A stretch of 64,000 nucleotides of DNA from Pseudomonas putida (GTDB lineage Bacteria > Pseudomonadota > Gammaproteobacteria > Pseudomonadales > Pseudomonadaceae). The stretch is from NCBI RefSeq assembly GCF_025905425.1, contig NZ_CP109603.1, positions 5,658,501 to 5,722,500 of the forward strand. The letters run 5' to 3'. How positions within the stretch are numbered: position 1 is the stretch's first letter; each line of letters starts with the position of its first letter. A program made the translations under genes and the position numbers. Under the pieces are notes generated by a model, which saw only the letters and a program-made list of their open reading frames with translations, made no database searches and was not told the DNA's origin. Shown here piece after piece: positions 37,727 through 47,964 of the stretch.

Positions 37727-39181
37727 ATGAAACTTATCGTCAAAGTCTTCCCAGAGATCACCATCAAGAGCCGGCCAGTGCGCAAGCGCTTCATCCGCCA
37801 GCTCGGCAAGAACATCCGCAACGTGCTCAAGGACCTCGATCCTGAGCTCGCGGTCGATGGTGTCTGGGACAATCTCGAAGTGGTCACCCGCGTCGAGGAC
37901 GAAAAGGTCCAGCGCGAGATGATCGAGCGCCTCACCTGCACCCCGGGTATCACCCACTTCCTGCAGGTCGAGGAATACCCGCTCGGCGACTTCGATGACA
38001 TCGTCGAGAAGTGCAAACAGCACTTCGGGCATCTGCTGGCGGGCAAGCACTTTGCGGTGCGCTGCAAGCGCGGCGGCCACCACGACTTCACGTCGATGGA
38101 CGTCGACCGCTACGTCGGCAGCCAGCTGCGCCAGCAGTGCGGCGCCGCCGGCATCGAGCTGAAGAAGCCGGAAGTCTTGGTGCGCATCGAAATCCGCAAC
38201 CAGCGCCTGTACGTGATCCATAACCAGCACCAGGGCATTGGCGGCTACCCGCTGGGCGCCCTGGAGCAGACCCTGGTACTGATGTCCGGTGGCTTCGACT
38301 CCACCGTGGCGGCCTACCAGATGATGCGCCGTGGCCTGATGACCCACTTCTGCTTCTTCAACCTCGGCGGCCGTGCCCACGAGCTGGGGGTGATGGAAGT
38401 CGCCCACTACCTGTGGAAGAAATACGGCAGCAGCCAGCGCGTGCTGTTCATCAGCGTGCCGTTCGAAGAAGTGGTCGGCGAGATCCTCAACAAGGTCGAC
38501 AACAGCTACATGGGCGTGACCCTCAAGCGCATGATGCTGCGCGGCGCTGCCCATATGGCCGACCGCCTGCAGATCGAGGCGCTGGTCACCGGCGAGGCGA
38601 TTTCCCAGGTCTCCAGCCAGACGCTGCCGAACCTGTCGATCATCGACTCGGCGACCGACAAGCTGGTCCTGCGCCCGCTGCTGGCCAGCCACAAGCAGGA
38701 CATCATCGACCAGGCCACCGAAATCGGCACCGCCGACTTCGCCAAGCACATGCCTGAATACTGCGGCGTGATCTCGGTAAACCCGACCACCCACGCCAAG
38801 CGTCACCGCATGGAGCATGAAGAAAAGCAATTCGACATGGCCGTGCTGGAGCGCGCCCTCGAACGCGCCAAGTTCATTTCGATCGACCACGTGATCGACG
38901 AACTGGGTAAGGACATCGAGGTAGAAGAAGTACGCGAGGCGCTGCCTGGCCAGATCGTCATCGACATTCGTCACCCCGATGCCCAGGAAGACGAACCGTT
39001 GGTGATCGAGGGCGTCGAAGTTCAGGTGATGCCGTTTTATGCAATTAATAGTCGCTTCAAGCAGCTGGATGAAACCCGCCAGTACCTGCTGTATTGCGAC
39101 AAGGGTGTGATGAGCCGTCTGCACGCACACCACCTGCTCAGTGAGGGACATGCCAATGTGCGTGTTTATCGTCCGGCATAA
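37727..39181 (+). CDS. thiI: tRNA 4-thiouridine synthase / thiamine sulfurtransferase ThiI
   Basis: A 484-residue enzyme that adenylates U8 of tRNA and inserts sulfur, and also supplies sulfur for the thiazole of thiamine. The order is an N-terminal ferredoxin-like and THUMP domain (about 1-165), a PP-loop SGGFDST (about 187-193) and a C-terminal rhodanese domain with Cys near 456 (YCDKGVMS), the long form found in E. coli and other gammaproteobacteria. It has its own promoter. Confidence 0.95.
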   Translation: MKLIVKVFPEITIKSRPVRKRFIRQLGKNIRNVLKDLDPELAVDGVWDNLEVVTRVEDEKVQREMIERLTCTPGITHFLQVEEYPLGDFDDIVEKCKQHFGHLLAGKHFAVRCKRGGHHDFTSMDVDRYVGSQLRQQCGAAGIELKKPEVLVRIEIRNQRLYVIHNQHQGIGGYPLGALEQTLVLMSGGFDSTVAAYQMMRRGLMTHFCFFNLGGRAHELGVMEVAHYLWKKYGSSQRVLFISVPFEEVVGEILNKVDNSYMGVTLKRMMLRGAAHMADRLQIEALVTGEAISQVSSQTLPNLSIIDSATDKLVLRPLLASHKQDIIDQATEIGTADFAKHMPEYCGVISVNPTTHAKRHRMEHEEKQFDMAVLERALERAKFISIDHVIDELGKDIEVEEVREALPGQIVIDIRHPDAQEDEPLVIEGVEVQVMPFYAINSRFKQLDETRQYLLYCDKGVMSRLHAHHLLSEGHANVRVYRPA

Positions 39182-39309
39182 GACGCCAGGGCTGTATGGC
39201 GGCAGCATCCGCCATCGCCCTCCCGACCGCCGGGCCTGCTGAGCCTTATACCTTACATATTGGTCGCCTAGACTAGGCGGCAACCGAATCCTCTGATCGA
39301 GATACACTT

Positions 39310-41133
39310 GTGATCGAAAATCTGCGTAACATCGCCATCATCGCCCACGTTGACCATGGTAAAACCACCCTGGTCGACAAACTCCTGCGTCAGTCCGGCA
39401 CTCTGGAGCGTAACGAGCTCAACGACGAGCGCGTCATGGACTCCAACGACCAGGAAAAAGAGCGCGGTATTACCATTCTGGCGAAAAACACCGCCATCAA
39501 CTGGAACGGCTACCACATCAACATCGTCGACACCCCCGGCCACGCCGACTTCGGTGGCGAGGTTGAGCGTGTAATGTCGATGGTTGACTCGGTGCTGCTG
39601 CTGGTCGACGCCCAAGACGGCCCGATGCCGCAAACCCGCTTCGTGACCAAAAAGGCCTTCGAAGCTGGCCTGAAGCCAATCGTTGTGATCAACAAGGTTG
39701 ACCGTCCGGGCGCGCGTCCTGACTGGGTTCTGGACCAGATCTTCGACCTGTTCGACAACCTCGGTGCTACCGACGAGCAGCTGGACTTCAAAGTGGTCTA
39801 CGCCTCGGCCCTGAACGGCATTGCCGGTCTGGACCACGCCGAAATGGGCGAAGACATGACTGCCCTGTACCAGGCTGTCATCGACCACGTTCCAGCGCCA
39901 GCTGTAGACCGTGACGGCCCGTTCCAGATGCAGATCTCCGCACTGGACTACAACAGCTTCCTGGGTGTGATCGGTGTTGGCCGTATTGCCCGTGGTCGCG
40001 TCAAGCCGAACACCCCGGTTGTTGCCATCGACGCCGACGGCAAGAAGCGTAACGGCCGTATCCTCAAGCTGATGGGCCACCACGGTCTGCACCGCGTTGA
40101 CGTCGAAGAAGCCCAAGCGGGCGATATCGTCTGCATAAGCGGTTTCGACGAGCTGTTCATCTCCGACACCCTGTGCGACCCGACTGCCGTTGAGGCGATG
40201 AAGCCGCTGACCGTTGACGAGCCTACCGTTTCGATGACCTTCCAGGTCAACGACTCGCCGTTCTGCGGCAAGGAAGGCAAGTTCGTCACCAGCCGTAACA
40301 TCAAGGACCGTCTGGACAAAGAGCTGCTGTACAACGTTGCCCTGCGCGTTGAGGAAACCGACTCCCCAGACAAGTTCAAGGTCTCGGGCCGTGGCGAGCT
40401 GCACCTCTCGGTACTGATCGAAACCATGCGTCGCGAAGGCTTCGAACTGGCCCTGGGCCGTCCGGAAGTGATCATCCGTGAAGTGGACGGCGTGAAGCAG
40501 GAACCGTTCGAAAACGTCACCATCGACATCCCTGAAGAATCCCAGGGCAAGGTCATGGAAGAAATGGGTCTGCGTAAAGGCGACCTGACCAACATGGTTC
40601 CGGATGGCAAGGGCCGTGTACGCCTTGAATACAACATCCCGGCGCGTGGTCTGATCGGGTTCCGTAACCAGTTCCTGACCCTGACCAACGGTGCAGGCAT
40701 CCTGACTTCGATCTTCGATCGCTACGACACCGTGAAGTCGGGCCACATGTCCGGCCGTCAGAACGGCGTACTGGTTTCGGTCGAAACCGGCAAGGCGCTG
40801 ACCTACTCGCTGGAAACCCTGCAGGCGCGTGGCAAGCTGTTTGTCGAGCACGGTCAGGAGATCTACAACGGTCAGATCGTCGGCCAGAACAGCCGCGACA
40901 ACGACCTGGGCGTCAACCCTACCAAGGGCAAGAAGCTCGACAACATGCGTGCTTCGGGTAAAGACGAAGTCATCGCCCTGGTTCCGCCTGTTCGCTTCAC
41001 CCTGGAACAGGCTCTGGAATACATCCAGGAAGACGAGCTGTGCGAAGTAACGCCGAAGTCCATCCGTCTTCGCAAGAAGATCCTGGACGAAAGCGAGCGT
41101 ACCCGCGCTGCCAAGAAAGCCAAGAACAGCTGA
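39310..41133 (+). CDS. typA: ribosome-associated GTPase TypA/BipA
   Basis: A 607-residue translational GTPase related to EF-G. G motifs are [10 protein letters not shown] (about residues 12-21), the switch segment [14 protein letters not shown] and NKVDR. Domains II and III, V and the BipA-specific C-terminal domain (about 480-607) follow. It assists 50S subunit assembly and growth under stress or cold. The start is GTG at 39310; the ribosome site is weak. Confidence 0.95.
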   Translation: MIENLRNIAIIAHVDHGKTTLVDKLLRQSGTLERNELNDERVMDSNDQEKERGITILAKNTAINWNGYHINIVDTPGHADFGGEVERVMSMVDSVLLLVDAQDGPMPQTRFVTKKAFEAGLKPIVVINKVDRPGARPDWVLDQIFDLFDNLGATDEQLDFKVVYASALNGIAGLDHAEMGEDMTALYQAVIDHVPAPAVDRDGPFQMQISALDYNSFLGVIGVGRIARGRVKPNTPVVAIDADGKKRNGRILKLMGHHGLHRVDVEEAQAGDIVCISGFDELFISDTLCDPTAVEAMKPLTVDEPTVSMTFQVNDSPFCGKEGKFVTSRNIKDRLDKELLYNVALRVEETDSPDKFKVSGRGELHLSVLIETMRREGFELALGRPEVIIREVDGVKQEPFENVTIDIPEESQGKVMEEMGLRKGDLTNMVPDGKGRVRLEYNIPARGLIGFRNQFLTLTNGAGILTSIFDRYDTVKSGHMSGRQNGVLVSVETGKALTYSLETLQARGKLFVEHGQEIYNGQIVGQNSRDNDLGVNPTKGKKLDNMRASGKDEVIALVPPVRFTLEQALEYIQEDELCEVTPKSIRLRKKILDESERTRAAKKAKNS

Positions 41134-41151
41134 GTTAGCTCTGGCTGAATG

Positions 41152-41189
41152 AAAACGCCCCCGGTCGAAAGGTCGGGGGCGTTTTTTTT
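41152..41189 (+). terminator. typA terminator
   Basis: An AACGCCCCCG/CGGGGGCGTT stem followed by a run of eight T residues. Confidence 0.9.
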
Positions 41190-41299
41190 GGCCCTTTATT
41201 GCCCCATGTTGCGACGGAAGTAATTGCTAACTAAGCAGTTTTTGGCAATGGCCCCCAGTGCCAGTACGCTGCCTGTTTGAAAAAATCAGGGGGCCGAGG

Positions 41300-41899
41300 A
41301 TGAAGGGCAGGGGGTGGAAGGAGCATTTGGCGCGTGGGCAGATTGATGTTGCTGGAGTTTCCTGGAGCTTGCTTCACTTGCGTTCTGGCTCGCATCAAAT
41401 AGTCATTCCAGAGCACCCCTCCCTGGGCTCGCAGGAAGTGTCACTGGCAATAGAGTACTCAAGCCACTGTGTCAGTTACGGGCCAAAGCAAGGCGCTGAA
41501 CTAGACTTCGAGGCTATAGGCTTCGAGCACTTACTGATAGATCACAGAGGCATCTGCCGGGCGTTTTGCGCTGGGCGATACAGGCTGTCCGTGCAGCTGC
41601 CGACCATCATGGCATCATTGGCGGATCGGCAATGTCTGTTCACGGGGCATAGCAACTGGCTGACCATGGAAGGGCATCAATTTGGATATCCAGAAGGGAG
41701 CCGCTATGAGGTCTATTTCAGCCTGCGTCGTGAGTCAGCCCGAAGCCTGAAGGTGTATGTTGAAAGTGCCTACGTGCGAGACGTTGATCATCCTTCTCAT
41801 CGTCCGCTTCGCCTGAAACGGCATGAAAAGATAAAGGGCTGGCTGTTGATACTGAAGAAACTGAGAAATGAGCCGATTCGACGGCCAGTGCAGCGTTAG
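41300..41899 (+). CDS. uncharacterised protein, atypical composition
   Basis: A 199-residue protein I cannot assign. It is soluble, with no membrane segment or signal peptide, and rich in His, Tyr and Ser (EYSSHCVSYGPKQG, LLIDHRGICRAFC, FTGHSNWLTMEGHQFGYPEG, YVESAYVRDVDHP). The start at ATG 41300 is preferred, but an in-frame ATG at 41258 exists and neither has a convincing ribosome site. The DNA is visibly lower in GC and uses rarer codons (ATA, AGA) than the neighbours, suggesting transfer. It stands alone after the typA terminator; no partner toxin, antitoxin or phage gene is adjacent. Confidence 0.6.
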   Translation: MKGRGWKEHLARGQIDVAGVSWSLLHLRSGSHQIVIPEHPSLGSQEVSLAIEYSSHCVSYGPKQGAELDFEAIGFEHLLIDHRGICRAFCAGRYRLSVQLPTIMASLADRQCLFTGHSNWLTMEGHQFGYPEGSRYEVYFSLRRESARSLKVYVESAYVRDVDHPSHRPLRLKRHEKIKGWLLILKKLRNEPIRRPVQR

Positions 41900-41915
41900 C
41901 TGGCTACAGAAATAC

Positions 41916-41938
41916 GAAACCCCCAATTAAGGGGGTCG
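41916..41938 (+). terminator. hairpin after the orphan gene
   Basis: A CCCCC-AATTAA-GGGGG stem, 20 bases after the stop, flanked by ACGA and TCGT that extend it imperfectly. No U-tract. Confidence 0.45.
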
Positions 41939-42072
41939 TATCGCGGATGCCCTTAGGGACTTAACCCATCAACCGGCACGGCCGGAACCAGGTGGCGGCG
42001 TCTAGACACTTCCCGAAGGAAGCTCCGTGTACATCGAGACGGTTAAAAGTCTATTGGGTCTTCGATAGATCG
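41939..42072. other. non-coding stretch with short strong hairpins
   Basis: About 130 bases between convergent genes. CCGG-CACGG-CCGG (41973-41985) and CTTCC-CGAA-GGAAG (42009-42022, with ACAC/GTGT outside) can fold. No open frame is credible. It may be a structured RNA or 3' untranslated sequence; I recognise no known family. Confidence 0.35.
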
Positions 42073-42477
42073 TCAACGGACGGTTGCTTTCGGCTTGTAA
42101 GCACAATACCCCGGCCGCGGCCCGACCTTGGGGTGATTGCGGCAGGTGTCCGGGCGTTTGTCATAAATGGTGCACAGCCGGCTCTTACGATCCAGGTACA
42201 TGCAGTCATCGTTGCTCATCCGGGTCAGGGTGAAGATCCCCGACTTCTGGTTGAAGCGCTCGATGATGCCTTCCTTCTGCAGGCGTTTGGCGACGTTTTT
42301 GGGCGGTTCGTCTTTTTCGAACTCATCTACCACGCCGATGCGGATCAGATCCTTGATCTTCACCTCCACCGGCAGTGTGCAACAGGTCGAGTGGCAGCCA
42401 CCGCACATGTGGCTGGCATAACGCTGCCAAGTCTCCAGGCGGTCGACTTCGGCGGCGGCGATCAGGGTCGTTTTCAT
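42073..42477 (-). CDS. YkgJ-family cysteine cluster protein
   Basis: A 134-residue protein with the Cys pattern of the YkgJ/UPF0153 family: Cys25, Cys28, Cys32 and Cys33 (MCGGCHSTCC), then DDCMYL, RLCTIYDKRPDTCRNHP and GYC. The cluster probably binds zinc or an iron-sulfur centre; biochemical function is not established for the family. It is divergent from glgP. Confidence 0.85.
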   Translation of the reverse strand: MKTTLIAAAEVDRLETWQRYASHMCGGCHSTCCTLPVEVKIKDLIRIGVVDEFEKDEPPKNVAKRLQKEGIIERFNQKSGIFTLTRMSNDDCMYLDRKSRLCTIYDKRPDTCRNHPKVGPRPGYCAYKPKATVR

Positions 42478-42662
42478 CGTTATGGGGGTGAATCACGGTC
42501 TTGGGGCGCGCGATCATACCGGAGTTGTTCAATTTGTGAACAACCTTTTGCCTGATTCCTTCTTCAGGCATGAAAACTGCGAACAGGAACGGTCAGTCCC
42601 TGTCGAAGGGTCTAGTCTCATCACTCTCCCTCCGTATTCGTCAACTTGCCCGAGGATGCAGC

Positions 42663-45113
42663 ATGTCCCAGGAACCCAAAGCACGTGACGCCGAGGTGGC
42701 CGATTTTCGCGCCGCTGTGCTGGATAAGCTGACCTACGCGGTCGGCAAGGACCCCGAGCATGCCTTCGACCATGACTGGTTCGAAGCCATTGCCCTGGCG
42801 GCGCGTGATCACATGGTTGATCACTGGATGGACCACACCCGTCAGGCCTACCGGCGCAGTCAGAAGCGGGTGTATTACCTTTCCCTGGAATTTCTCATCG
42901 GGCGGTTGCTGTACGACAGCCTGAGCAACCTCGGCTTGCTGGACATCGCCCGCGAGGCTCTCGATGGGCTGGATGTCGACCTGGAACGTATTCGCCTGCT
43001 GGAGCCGGATGCGGCGCTGGGCAACGGCGGCCTGGGGCGGCTGGCAGCGTGCTTCATGGAAAGCATGTCAACCCTCGGTATTGCCGCCCACGGCTACGGC
43101 ATTCGCTATGAACACGGCCTGTTTCGCCAGGCGGTGGTCGATGGCTGGCAACAGGAACAGACCGAGAACTGGCTGGATTTTGGCAACCCCTGGGAGTTCG
43201 AGCGGGCCGAGGTGATCTACCCGATCAGTTTTGGTGGCAGCGTCGAAACAGTGCAGGACACCCATGGCCAGCAGCGGCAGGTCTGGTGGCCCGGCGAGAC
43301 GGTACGGGCGGTGGCCTATGACACGCCGGTGGTCGGCTGGCGTGGCGCCAGCGTCAACACCTTGCGCCTGTGGCGTGCCCGGGCCCTTGAAGAGCTGCAC
43401 CTGGAGCGCTTCAATGCCGGCGACCACCTCGGTGCGGTCGCTGAGGTGGCGCGCGCCGAGAGTATCTCGCGCGTGCTGTACCCGGCCGACAGCACCGAGG
43501 CCGGGCAAGAGCTGCGTCTGCGCCAGGAGTACTTCTTTGTGTCGGCCTCGCTGCAAGATTTGCTGCGCCGCCACCTGAACATGCATGACAACCTGCTCAA
43601 TCTGCCTGATGCCGCCGCCATCCAGCTCAACGATACCCACCCCTCGATCGCCGTCGCAGAATTGATGCGGTTGCTGGTCGACCAGCATGAAGTCCCGTGG
43701 GACACCGCGTGGGAGCTGACCGTCGGCACCCTGGCCTACACCAACCACACCTTGTTGCCGGAGGCGCTGGAGACCTGGCCCGTGGCGCTGATGGAGCGCA
43801 TGCTGCCGCGGCACATGCAGATCATCTACCTGATCAACGCCCACCATATCGACGCCCTGCGTGCGAAAGGGCTGCACGACTTCGACGTACTGCGGGCGGT
43901 GTCGCTGATCGAAGAAGACAATGGCCGTCGGGTGCGCATGGGCAACCTGGCGTTTCTGGGCTCGCACAGCGTCAACGGTGTGTCGGCGCTGCACAGCCAG
44001 TTGATGAAAAGCACGGTGTTCGCCGAGCTGCACAAGCTCTACCCGCAGCGCATCAACAACAAGACCAACGGCATCACCTTCCGGCGGTGGCTGTTCCAGT
44101 CCAATCCGCAGTTGACCGAAATGCTGGTCGAGGCGCTTGGGCCGGAGCTCAAGGATGACCCTGAAGGGCTGCTGGCCAACCTCGTGCCATTTGCCGACAA
44201 GAGCAGTTTCCGCAAGCAGTTCGCCGCCCAGCGCCTGCACAGCAAGCGCGCCCTGGCCAGCATCATCCAGGACCGTATCGGCGTTACCGTGAACCCCGAG
44301 GCGCTGTTCGATGTGCAGGTCAAGCGCATTCACGAATACAAGCGTCAACTGCTCAACCTGCTGCATACCGTGGCCCTGTATCAGGCCATGCGCAACGACC
44401 CAGGCACCAACTGGGTACCGCGGGTGAAGATCTTCGCCGGCAAGGCCGCTGCCAGTTACCACCAGGCCAAGCTGATCATCAAGCTGGCCAACGACATCGC
44501 CCGTGTGGTGAACAACGACCCGACCGTGCGCGGCCTGCTCAAGGTGGTGTTCCTGCCCAACTACAACGTCAGCCTGGCGGAAAGCATCATCCCGGCGGCG
44601 GACCTGTCCGAGCAGATCTCCACGGCCGGTTACGAGGCTTCGGGCACCAGCAACATGAAGTTCGGCCTCAACGGTGCACTGACCATCGGCACGCTGGACG
44701 GCGCCAACGTGGAGATGTGCGAACACGTCGGAGCCGACAACATGTTCATCTTTGGCCTGACGGCGCAGCAGGTCGAGGCGCGGCGGCGAGCCGGGGACTT
44801 TGGCGCCAGTGCGGCGATTGCCGAGTCGAGCCGTTTGAGTGACGTGCTTCAGTCGATTCGCAGTGGGGTGTTCTCGCCCGATGATCCTTCGCGCTATGCC
44901 GGGTTGATCGATGGGCTGGTGGCTTATGACCGCTTCCTGGTGTGCGCCGATTTCGACGCCTACTGGGATGCCCAGCGGCGCGTCGAGGAGCTGTGGCACT
45001 CGCCGCAGGAATGGTGGCGGATGGCGGTGCTGAACACCGCGCGGATGGGCTGGTTCTCGTCGGACCGGACCATTCGGGAGTATGCGGGCGAGATCTGGAA
45101 GGCACTGGATTGA
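42663..45113 (+). CDS. glgP: glycogen phosphorylase
   Basis: An 816-residue PLP enzyme (GT35) that releases glucose-1-phosphate from glycogen or maltodextrin. [14 protein letters not shown] (the family nucleotide-side motif) is near residue 120 and the PLP lysine lies in [20 protein letters not shown] (about 657-676). The start [12 protein letters not shown] is chosen for its GAGG site; the frame extends upstream to 42570 without support. No glg synthesis genes adjoin it; fbp follows after a hairpin. Confidence 0.94.
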   Translation: MSQEPKARDAEVADFRAAVLDKLTYAVGKDPEHAFDHDWFEAIALAARDHMVDHWMDHTRQAYRRSQKRVYYLSLEFLIGRLLYDSLSNLGLLDIAREALDGLDVDLERIRLLEPDAALGNGGLGRLAACFMESMSTLGIAAHGYGIRYEHGLFRQAVVDGWQQEQTENWLDFGNPWEFERAEVIYPISFGGSVETVQDTHGQQRQVWWPGETVRAVAYDTPVVGWRGASVNTLRLWRARALEELHLERFNAGDHLGAVAEVARAESISRVLYPADSTEAGQELRLRQEYFFVSASLQDLLRRHLNMHDNLLNLPDAAAIQLNDTHPSIAVAELMRLLVDQHEVPWDTAWELTVGTLAYTNHTLLPEALETWPVALMERMLPRHMQIIYLINAHHIDALRAKGLHDFDVLRAVSLIEEDNGRRVRMGNLAFLGSHSVNGVSALHSQLMKSTVFAELHKLYPQRINNKTNGITFRRWLFQSNPQLTEMLVEALGPELKDDPEGLLANLVPFADKSSFRKQFAAQRLHSKRALASIIQDRIGVTVNPEALFDVQVKRIHEYKRQLLNLLHTVALYQAMRNDPGTNWVPRVKIFAGKAAASYHQAKLIIKLANDIARVVNNDPTVRGLLKVVFLPNYNVSLAESIIPAADLSEQISTAGYEASGTSNMKFGLNGALTIGTLDGANVEMCEHVGADNMFIFGLTAQQVEARRRAGDFGASAAIAESSRLSDVLQSIRSGVFSPDDPSRYAGLIDGLVAYDRFLVCADFDAYWDAQRRVEELWHSPQEWWRMAVLNTARMGWFSSDRTIREYAGEIWKALD

Positions 45114-45119
45114 TGTGCC

Positions 45120-45138
45120 GGGGCCGCACAGCGGCCCC
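45120..45138 (+). terminator. hairpin after glgP
   Basis: GGGGCCGC-ACA-GCGGCCCC, six bases after the glgP stop. A perfect 8-bp stem, no U-tract; same family as the other short GC hairpins in this window. Confidence 0.5.
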
Positions 45139-45282
45139 AGTCGACAGTCGGCCTGGCAAAGGCTGAACTACCGACCTATTGTGCCGTCTGAGACCCGTGG
45201 CGAGTCTCATTACTCGCTAGCCCGCCACTCTCCCTGTAAACTGCGGGGGTTTTTCATTCCCCCAATCCGTTCGGAGCCATAC

Positions 45283-46293
45283 ATGTCCCGCGTTACCCTG
45301 AGTCGCTATCTGATTGAGCAGACCCGCAGCAACAATACCCCTGCCGATCTGCGCTTCCTGATCGAAGTGGTGGCGCGTGCGTGCAAGGAAATCAGCCATC
45401 ACGTGTCCAAAGGCGCCCTCGGTGGTGTGCTGGGCAGCATGGGCACTGAAAACGTGCAGGGCGAAGTCCAGAAGAAGCTGGACGTGATTTCCAACGATAT
45501 CCTGCTGGAGGCCAACGAGTGGGGCGGCCACCTGGCAGGCATGGCGTCCGAAGAAATGGACAACGCCTACCAGATCCCGGGCAAGTACCCTAAAGGCGCG
45601 TACCTGCTGGTCTTCGACCCGCTGGACGGTTCGTCGAACATCGACGTCAACGTCTCGGTCGGCACCATCTTCTCGGTGCTGCGTTGCCCTAACCAGTACC
45701 TGAGCCAGAACGAAAGCCTCAACGAAGAAGCCTTCCTGCAGCCAGGCACCGAGCAGGTCGCCGCCGGTTATGCCATCTACGGCCCGCAGACCATGCTGAT
45801 CCTGACCCTGGGCAATGGCGTCAAGGGCTTCACCCTGGACCGTGAGCTGGGCAGCTTCGTCCTGACCCACGAAAACATCCAGGTTCCGGCAACCACCGCC
45901 GAGTTCGCCATCAACATGTCCAACCAGCGCCACTGGGAAGCCCCGGTGCAGCGCTACGTCGACGAGCTGCTGGCCGGTGAAACCGGTCCGCTGAAAAAGA
46001 ACTACAACATGCGCTGGATCGCCTCGATGGTGGCCGACGTGCACCGCATCCTGACCCGTGGCGGCCTGTTCATGTACCCGCGCGACGCTCGCGACCCGAG
46101 CAAACCGGGCAAGCTGCGCCTGATGTACGAAGCCAACCCGATGTCGTTCATCATCGAACAGGCTGGCGGCGCCTCCACCAACGGTTACGATCGCATCCTC
46201 GACATCAAGCCACAGAGCCTGCACGAGCGCGTGTCGGTCATCCTGGGCTCGAAGGAAGAGGTCGAGCGCGTCACCGCCTATCACAAGGAGTAA
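45283..46293 (+). CDS. fbp: fructose-1,6-bisphosphatase, class I
   Basis: A 336-residue gluconeogenic enzyme hydrolysing fructose-1,6-bisphosphate. The metal site [12 protein letters not shown] (about 112-123) and the substrate-side [18 protein letters not shown] segment identify class I. It starts at ATG 45283 ([13 protein letters not shown]). It is followed three bases later by the DUF924 gene, indicating one transcript. Confidence 0.96.
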   Translation: MSRVTLSRYLIEQTRSNNTPADLRFLIEVVARACKEISHHVSKGALGGVLGSMGTENVQGEVQKKLDVISNDILLEANEWGGHLAGMASEEMDNAYQIPGKYPKGAYLLVFDPLDGSSNIDVNVSVGTIFSVLRCPNQYLSQNESLNEEAFLQPGTEQVAAGYAIYGPQTMLILTLGNGVKGFTLDRELGSFVLTHENIQVPATTAEFAINMSNQRHWEAPVQRYVDELLAGETGPLKKNYNMRWIASMVADVHRILTRGGLFMYPRDARDPSKPGKLRLMYEANPMSFIIEQAGGASTNGYDRILDIKPQSLHERVSVILGSKEEVERVTAYHKE

Positions 46294-46296
46294 GTC

Positions 46297-46893
46297 ATGC
46301 TCGCACCTTGGCAGCCGTTGCTGGAGTGGTGGTTCGGTTGGGGCACAAGCCCCCAGGCTGTGGCCGACGACAAGAGCGCGCTGTGGTTCGGCAAGCATCA
46401 CGATGCCGAGGCCCAGGCGCTGTTTGGCGACCTGGTCGAGCATGCCCTGGCGGGCGGGCTCGAGGACTGGCAACAGAGCCCGCAAGGCTGGCTCGGCCTG
46501 CTGCTTTTGCTGGACCAGCTGCCGCGCATGATCTACCGCGACACGCCGCGCGCCTTCGAGGGTGACCGGCGTGCCCAGGTGGTGGCCATGCAGGGGCTGC
46601 AGAAGGACTGGGATTACCAGTTGCTGCCGATCCAGCGGGTGTTCGTGCTGCTGGTGCTGGAGCATGCCGAGGTGCTGGACTGGCAGAACCTGTGCGTCGA
46701 GCGTTACCAGGATCTGCTGGACGAGCAGCCCGAGGCCCATCGGCGCTTGTTCGAGGGGTTCCTCGACTATGCCGAGCAACATCAGCGGGTGATTGCCCGG
46801 TTCGGGCGCTTCCCGCACCGCAATCTGATGCTGGAGCGGCCGAGCACCAGTGAAGAGATGGACTTTTTGCTGGAGCCTGGGTCCAGGTTCTGA
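46297..46893 (+). CDS. DUF924 family protein
   Basis: A 198-residue helical protein of the DUF924 family, recognised by the opening PWQPLLEWWFGWG, the FGDLVEHALAGGLEDW helix, LLLLDQLPRMIYRDTPRAF and the late FPHRNLMLERPSTSEEMDFL. The fold resembles tetratricopeptide-like helices; its biochemical role is unknown. It starts three bases after fbp, with AAGGAG overlapping the fbp end, so the two are co-expressed. Confidence 0.9.
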   Translation: MLAPWQPLLEWWFGWGTSPQAVADDKSALWFGKHHDAEAQALFGDLVEHALAGGLEDWQQSPQGWLGLLLLLDQLPRMIYRDTPRAFEGDRRAQVVAMQGLQKDWDYQLLPIQRVFVLLVLEHAEVLDWQNLCVERYQDLLDEQPEAHRRLFEGFLDYAEQHQRVIARFGRFPHRNLMLERPSTSEEMDFLLEPGSRF

Positions 46894-46927
46894 GATTCAC
46901 AGGTTTTCCACGCAATCCTGTCATGAC

Positions 46928-46964
46928 AAAAAACCGCCCCTGCAGCAGGGGCGGTTTTTTTTTT
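46928..46964 (+). terminator. terminator of fbp-DUF924
   Basis: AAAAAACCGCCCCTGC and GCAGGGGCGGTTTTTT form a near-perfect long stem ending in ten T residues; it could act on both strands. Confidence 0.92.
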
Positions 46965-47091
46965 GCCGCCTTTGGCCACCCGACCAATGGTGTAGGTGGA
47001 AAGGGGGTAGGGCAGGGAACCAGGGAGGGATTTTCCCGTCGAAGGTCACTGCAGGCCACTCGCCTGTATCCCCTGTCCAGGAGTGTCCTTC

Positions 47092-47346
47092 ATGTCGTTG
47101 CGTTCCCTCGCCCTGTTGTCCTTGTGCGTCGTTCTGACCGCGTGCAGCAAGATCAACCAGGAAAACTATTCCAAGCTCAAGGCCGGCATGAACAAGGCTG
47201 AGGTCGAGCAACTGCTCGGCACGCCTGCCGAGTGCTCCGGCGCGCTGGGCATGAGCAGCTGTACCTGGGGGGATGAAAAGAGCTTTATCAGCGTGCAATA
47301 CGCGGCTGACAAGGTGCTGATGTATTCAGGGCAGGGCCTCAAATGA
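47092..47346 (+). CDS. small BamE/SmpA-like lipoprotein
   Basis: An 84-residue lipoprotein. The signal peptide ends in the lipobox LTAC with Cys18. The mature part (INQENYSKLKAGMNKAEVEQLLGTPAECSG...SCTWGDEKSFISVQY) has the small alpha-beta pattern of the SmpA/OmlA/BamE fold, shared by several envelope lipoproteins (DUF3862-like). AGGAG nine bases before ATG 47092 supports that start over GTG 47083. Its stop overlaps the start of the lipocalin gene (ATGA), so the two are coupled. Confidence 0.82.
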   Translation: MSLRSLALLSLCVVLTACSKINQENYSKLKAGMNKAEVEQLLGTPAECSGALGMSSCTWGDEKSFISVQYAADKVLMYSGQGLK

Positions 47347-47915
47347 GGCGTCTGCACCTGCTGTTGGGGTTATGCCTGGTCATGTTGCTGGGCGGCTGCG
47401 CCAGCTCCGCCCATGATCCGCTGACGCCGAAAACCGCCGGCAATGTCGACCTCAAGCGCTACCAGGGCAAATGGTACGAGTTGGCGCGCCTGCCGATGCG
47501 TTACCAGCAAGGCTGCGAGCAATCCGAGGCGCACTACAACCTCAAACCAGACGGTACGCTCGGCGTGCTCAATCGCTGCCGCACGATCGGTGACGAATGG
47601 TTGCGCGCAGAAGGGCATGCCGGCATCCAAGAGCCGGGGCATACCGACAAGCTATGGGTCGAGTTCGACAACTGGTTCACCCGACTGGTGCCGGGCGTGG
47701 CCAAGGGCGAATACTGGATTCTGTACGTGGACGAGCGCTATCACACCGCGATCGTCGGCAGCCCGGACCGCAAGTACCTGTGGATCCTGTCACGCACACC
47801 CAGCCTGCCGGCCTGGCAGCGCGAGAACTTGCTGTCCAAGGCGCGGCAGCAGGGCTACGACACCAATCGGCTGATCTGGCGCACGTCTGACCAGCAGATC
47901 GTCAAGTCTCATTGA
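47343..47915 (+). CDS. blc: outer-membrane lipocalin Blc
   Basis: A 190-residue lipoprotein (lipobox LGGC, Cys19). The lipocalin signature is DLKRYQGKWYELARLPMRYQ with the invariant GxW, then the SEAHYNLKPDGTLGVLNRC strand pair and YWILYVDERYHTAIVGSPDRKYLWILSR. Bacterial Blc binds lysophospholipid-like lipids and helps maintain the outer membrane under stress. It overlaps the upstream small lipoprotein by four bases. Confidence 0.93.
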   Translation: MRRLHLLLGLCLVMLLGGCASSAHDPLTPKTAGNVDLKRYQGKWYELARLPMRYQQGCEQSEAHYNLKPDGTLGVLNRCRTIGDEWLRAEGHAGIQEPGHTDKLWVEFDNWFTRLVPGVAKGEYWILYVDERYHTAIVGSPDRKYLWILSRTPSLPAWQRENLLSKARQQGYDTNRLIWRTSDQQIVKSH

Positions 47916-47964
47916 TGGCGTTCACGCTGTCGGTGTAAGGAGCAGCACAAGGCTGCTCCTACCC

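Noticed and set aside
41258..41899. A toxin-antitoxin pair at the orphan gene
   Set aside because: No second small gene with a credible start or ribosome site lies beside it on either strand.
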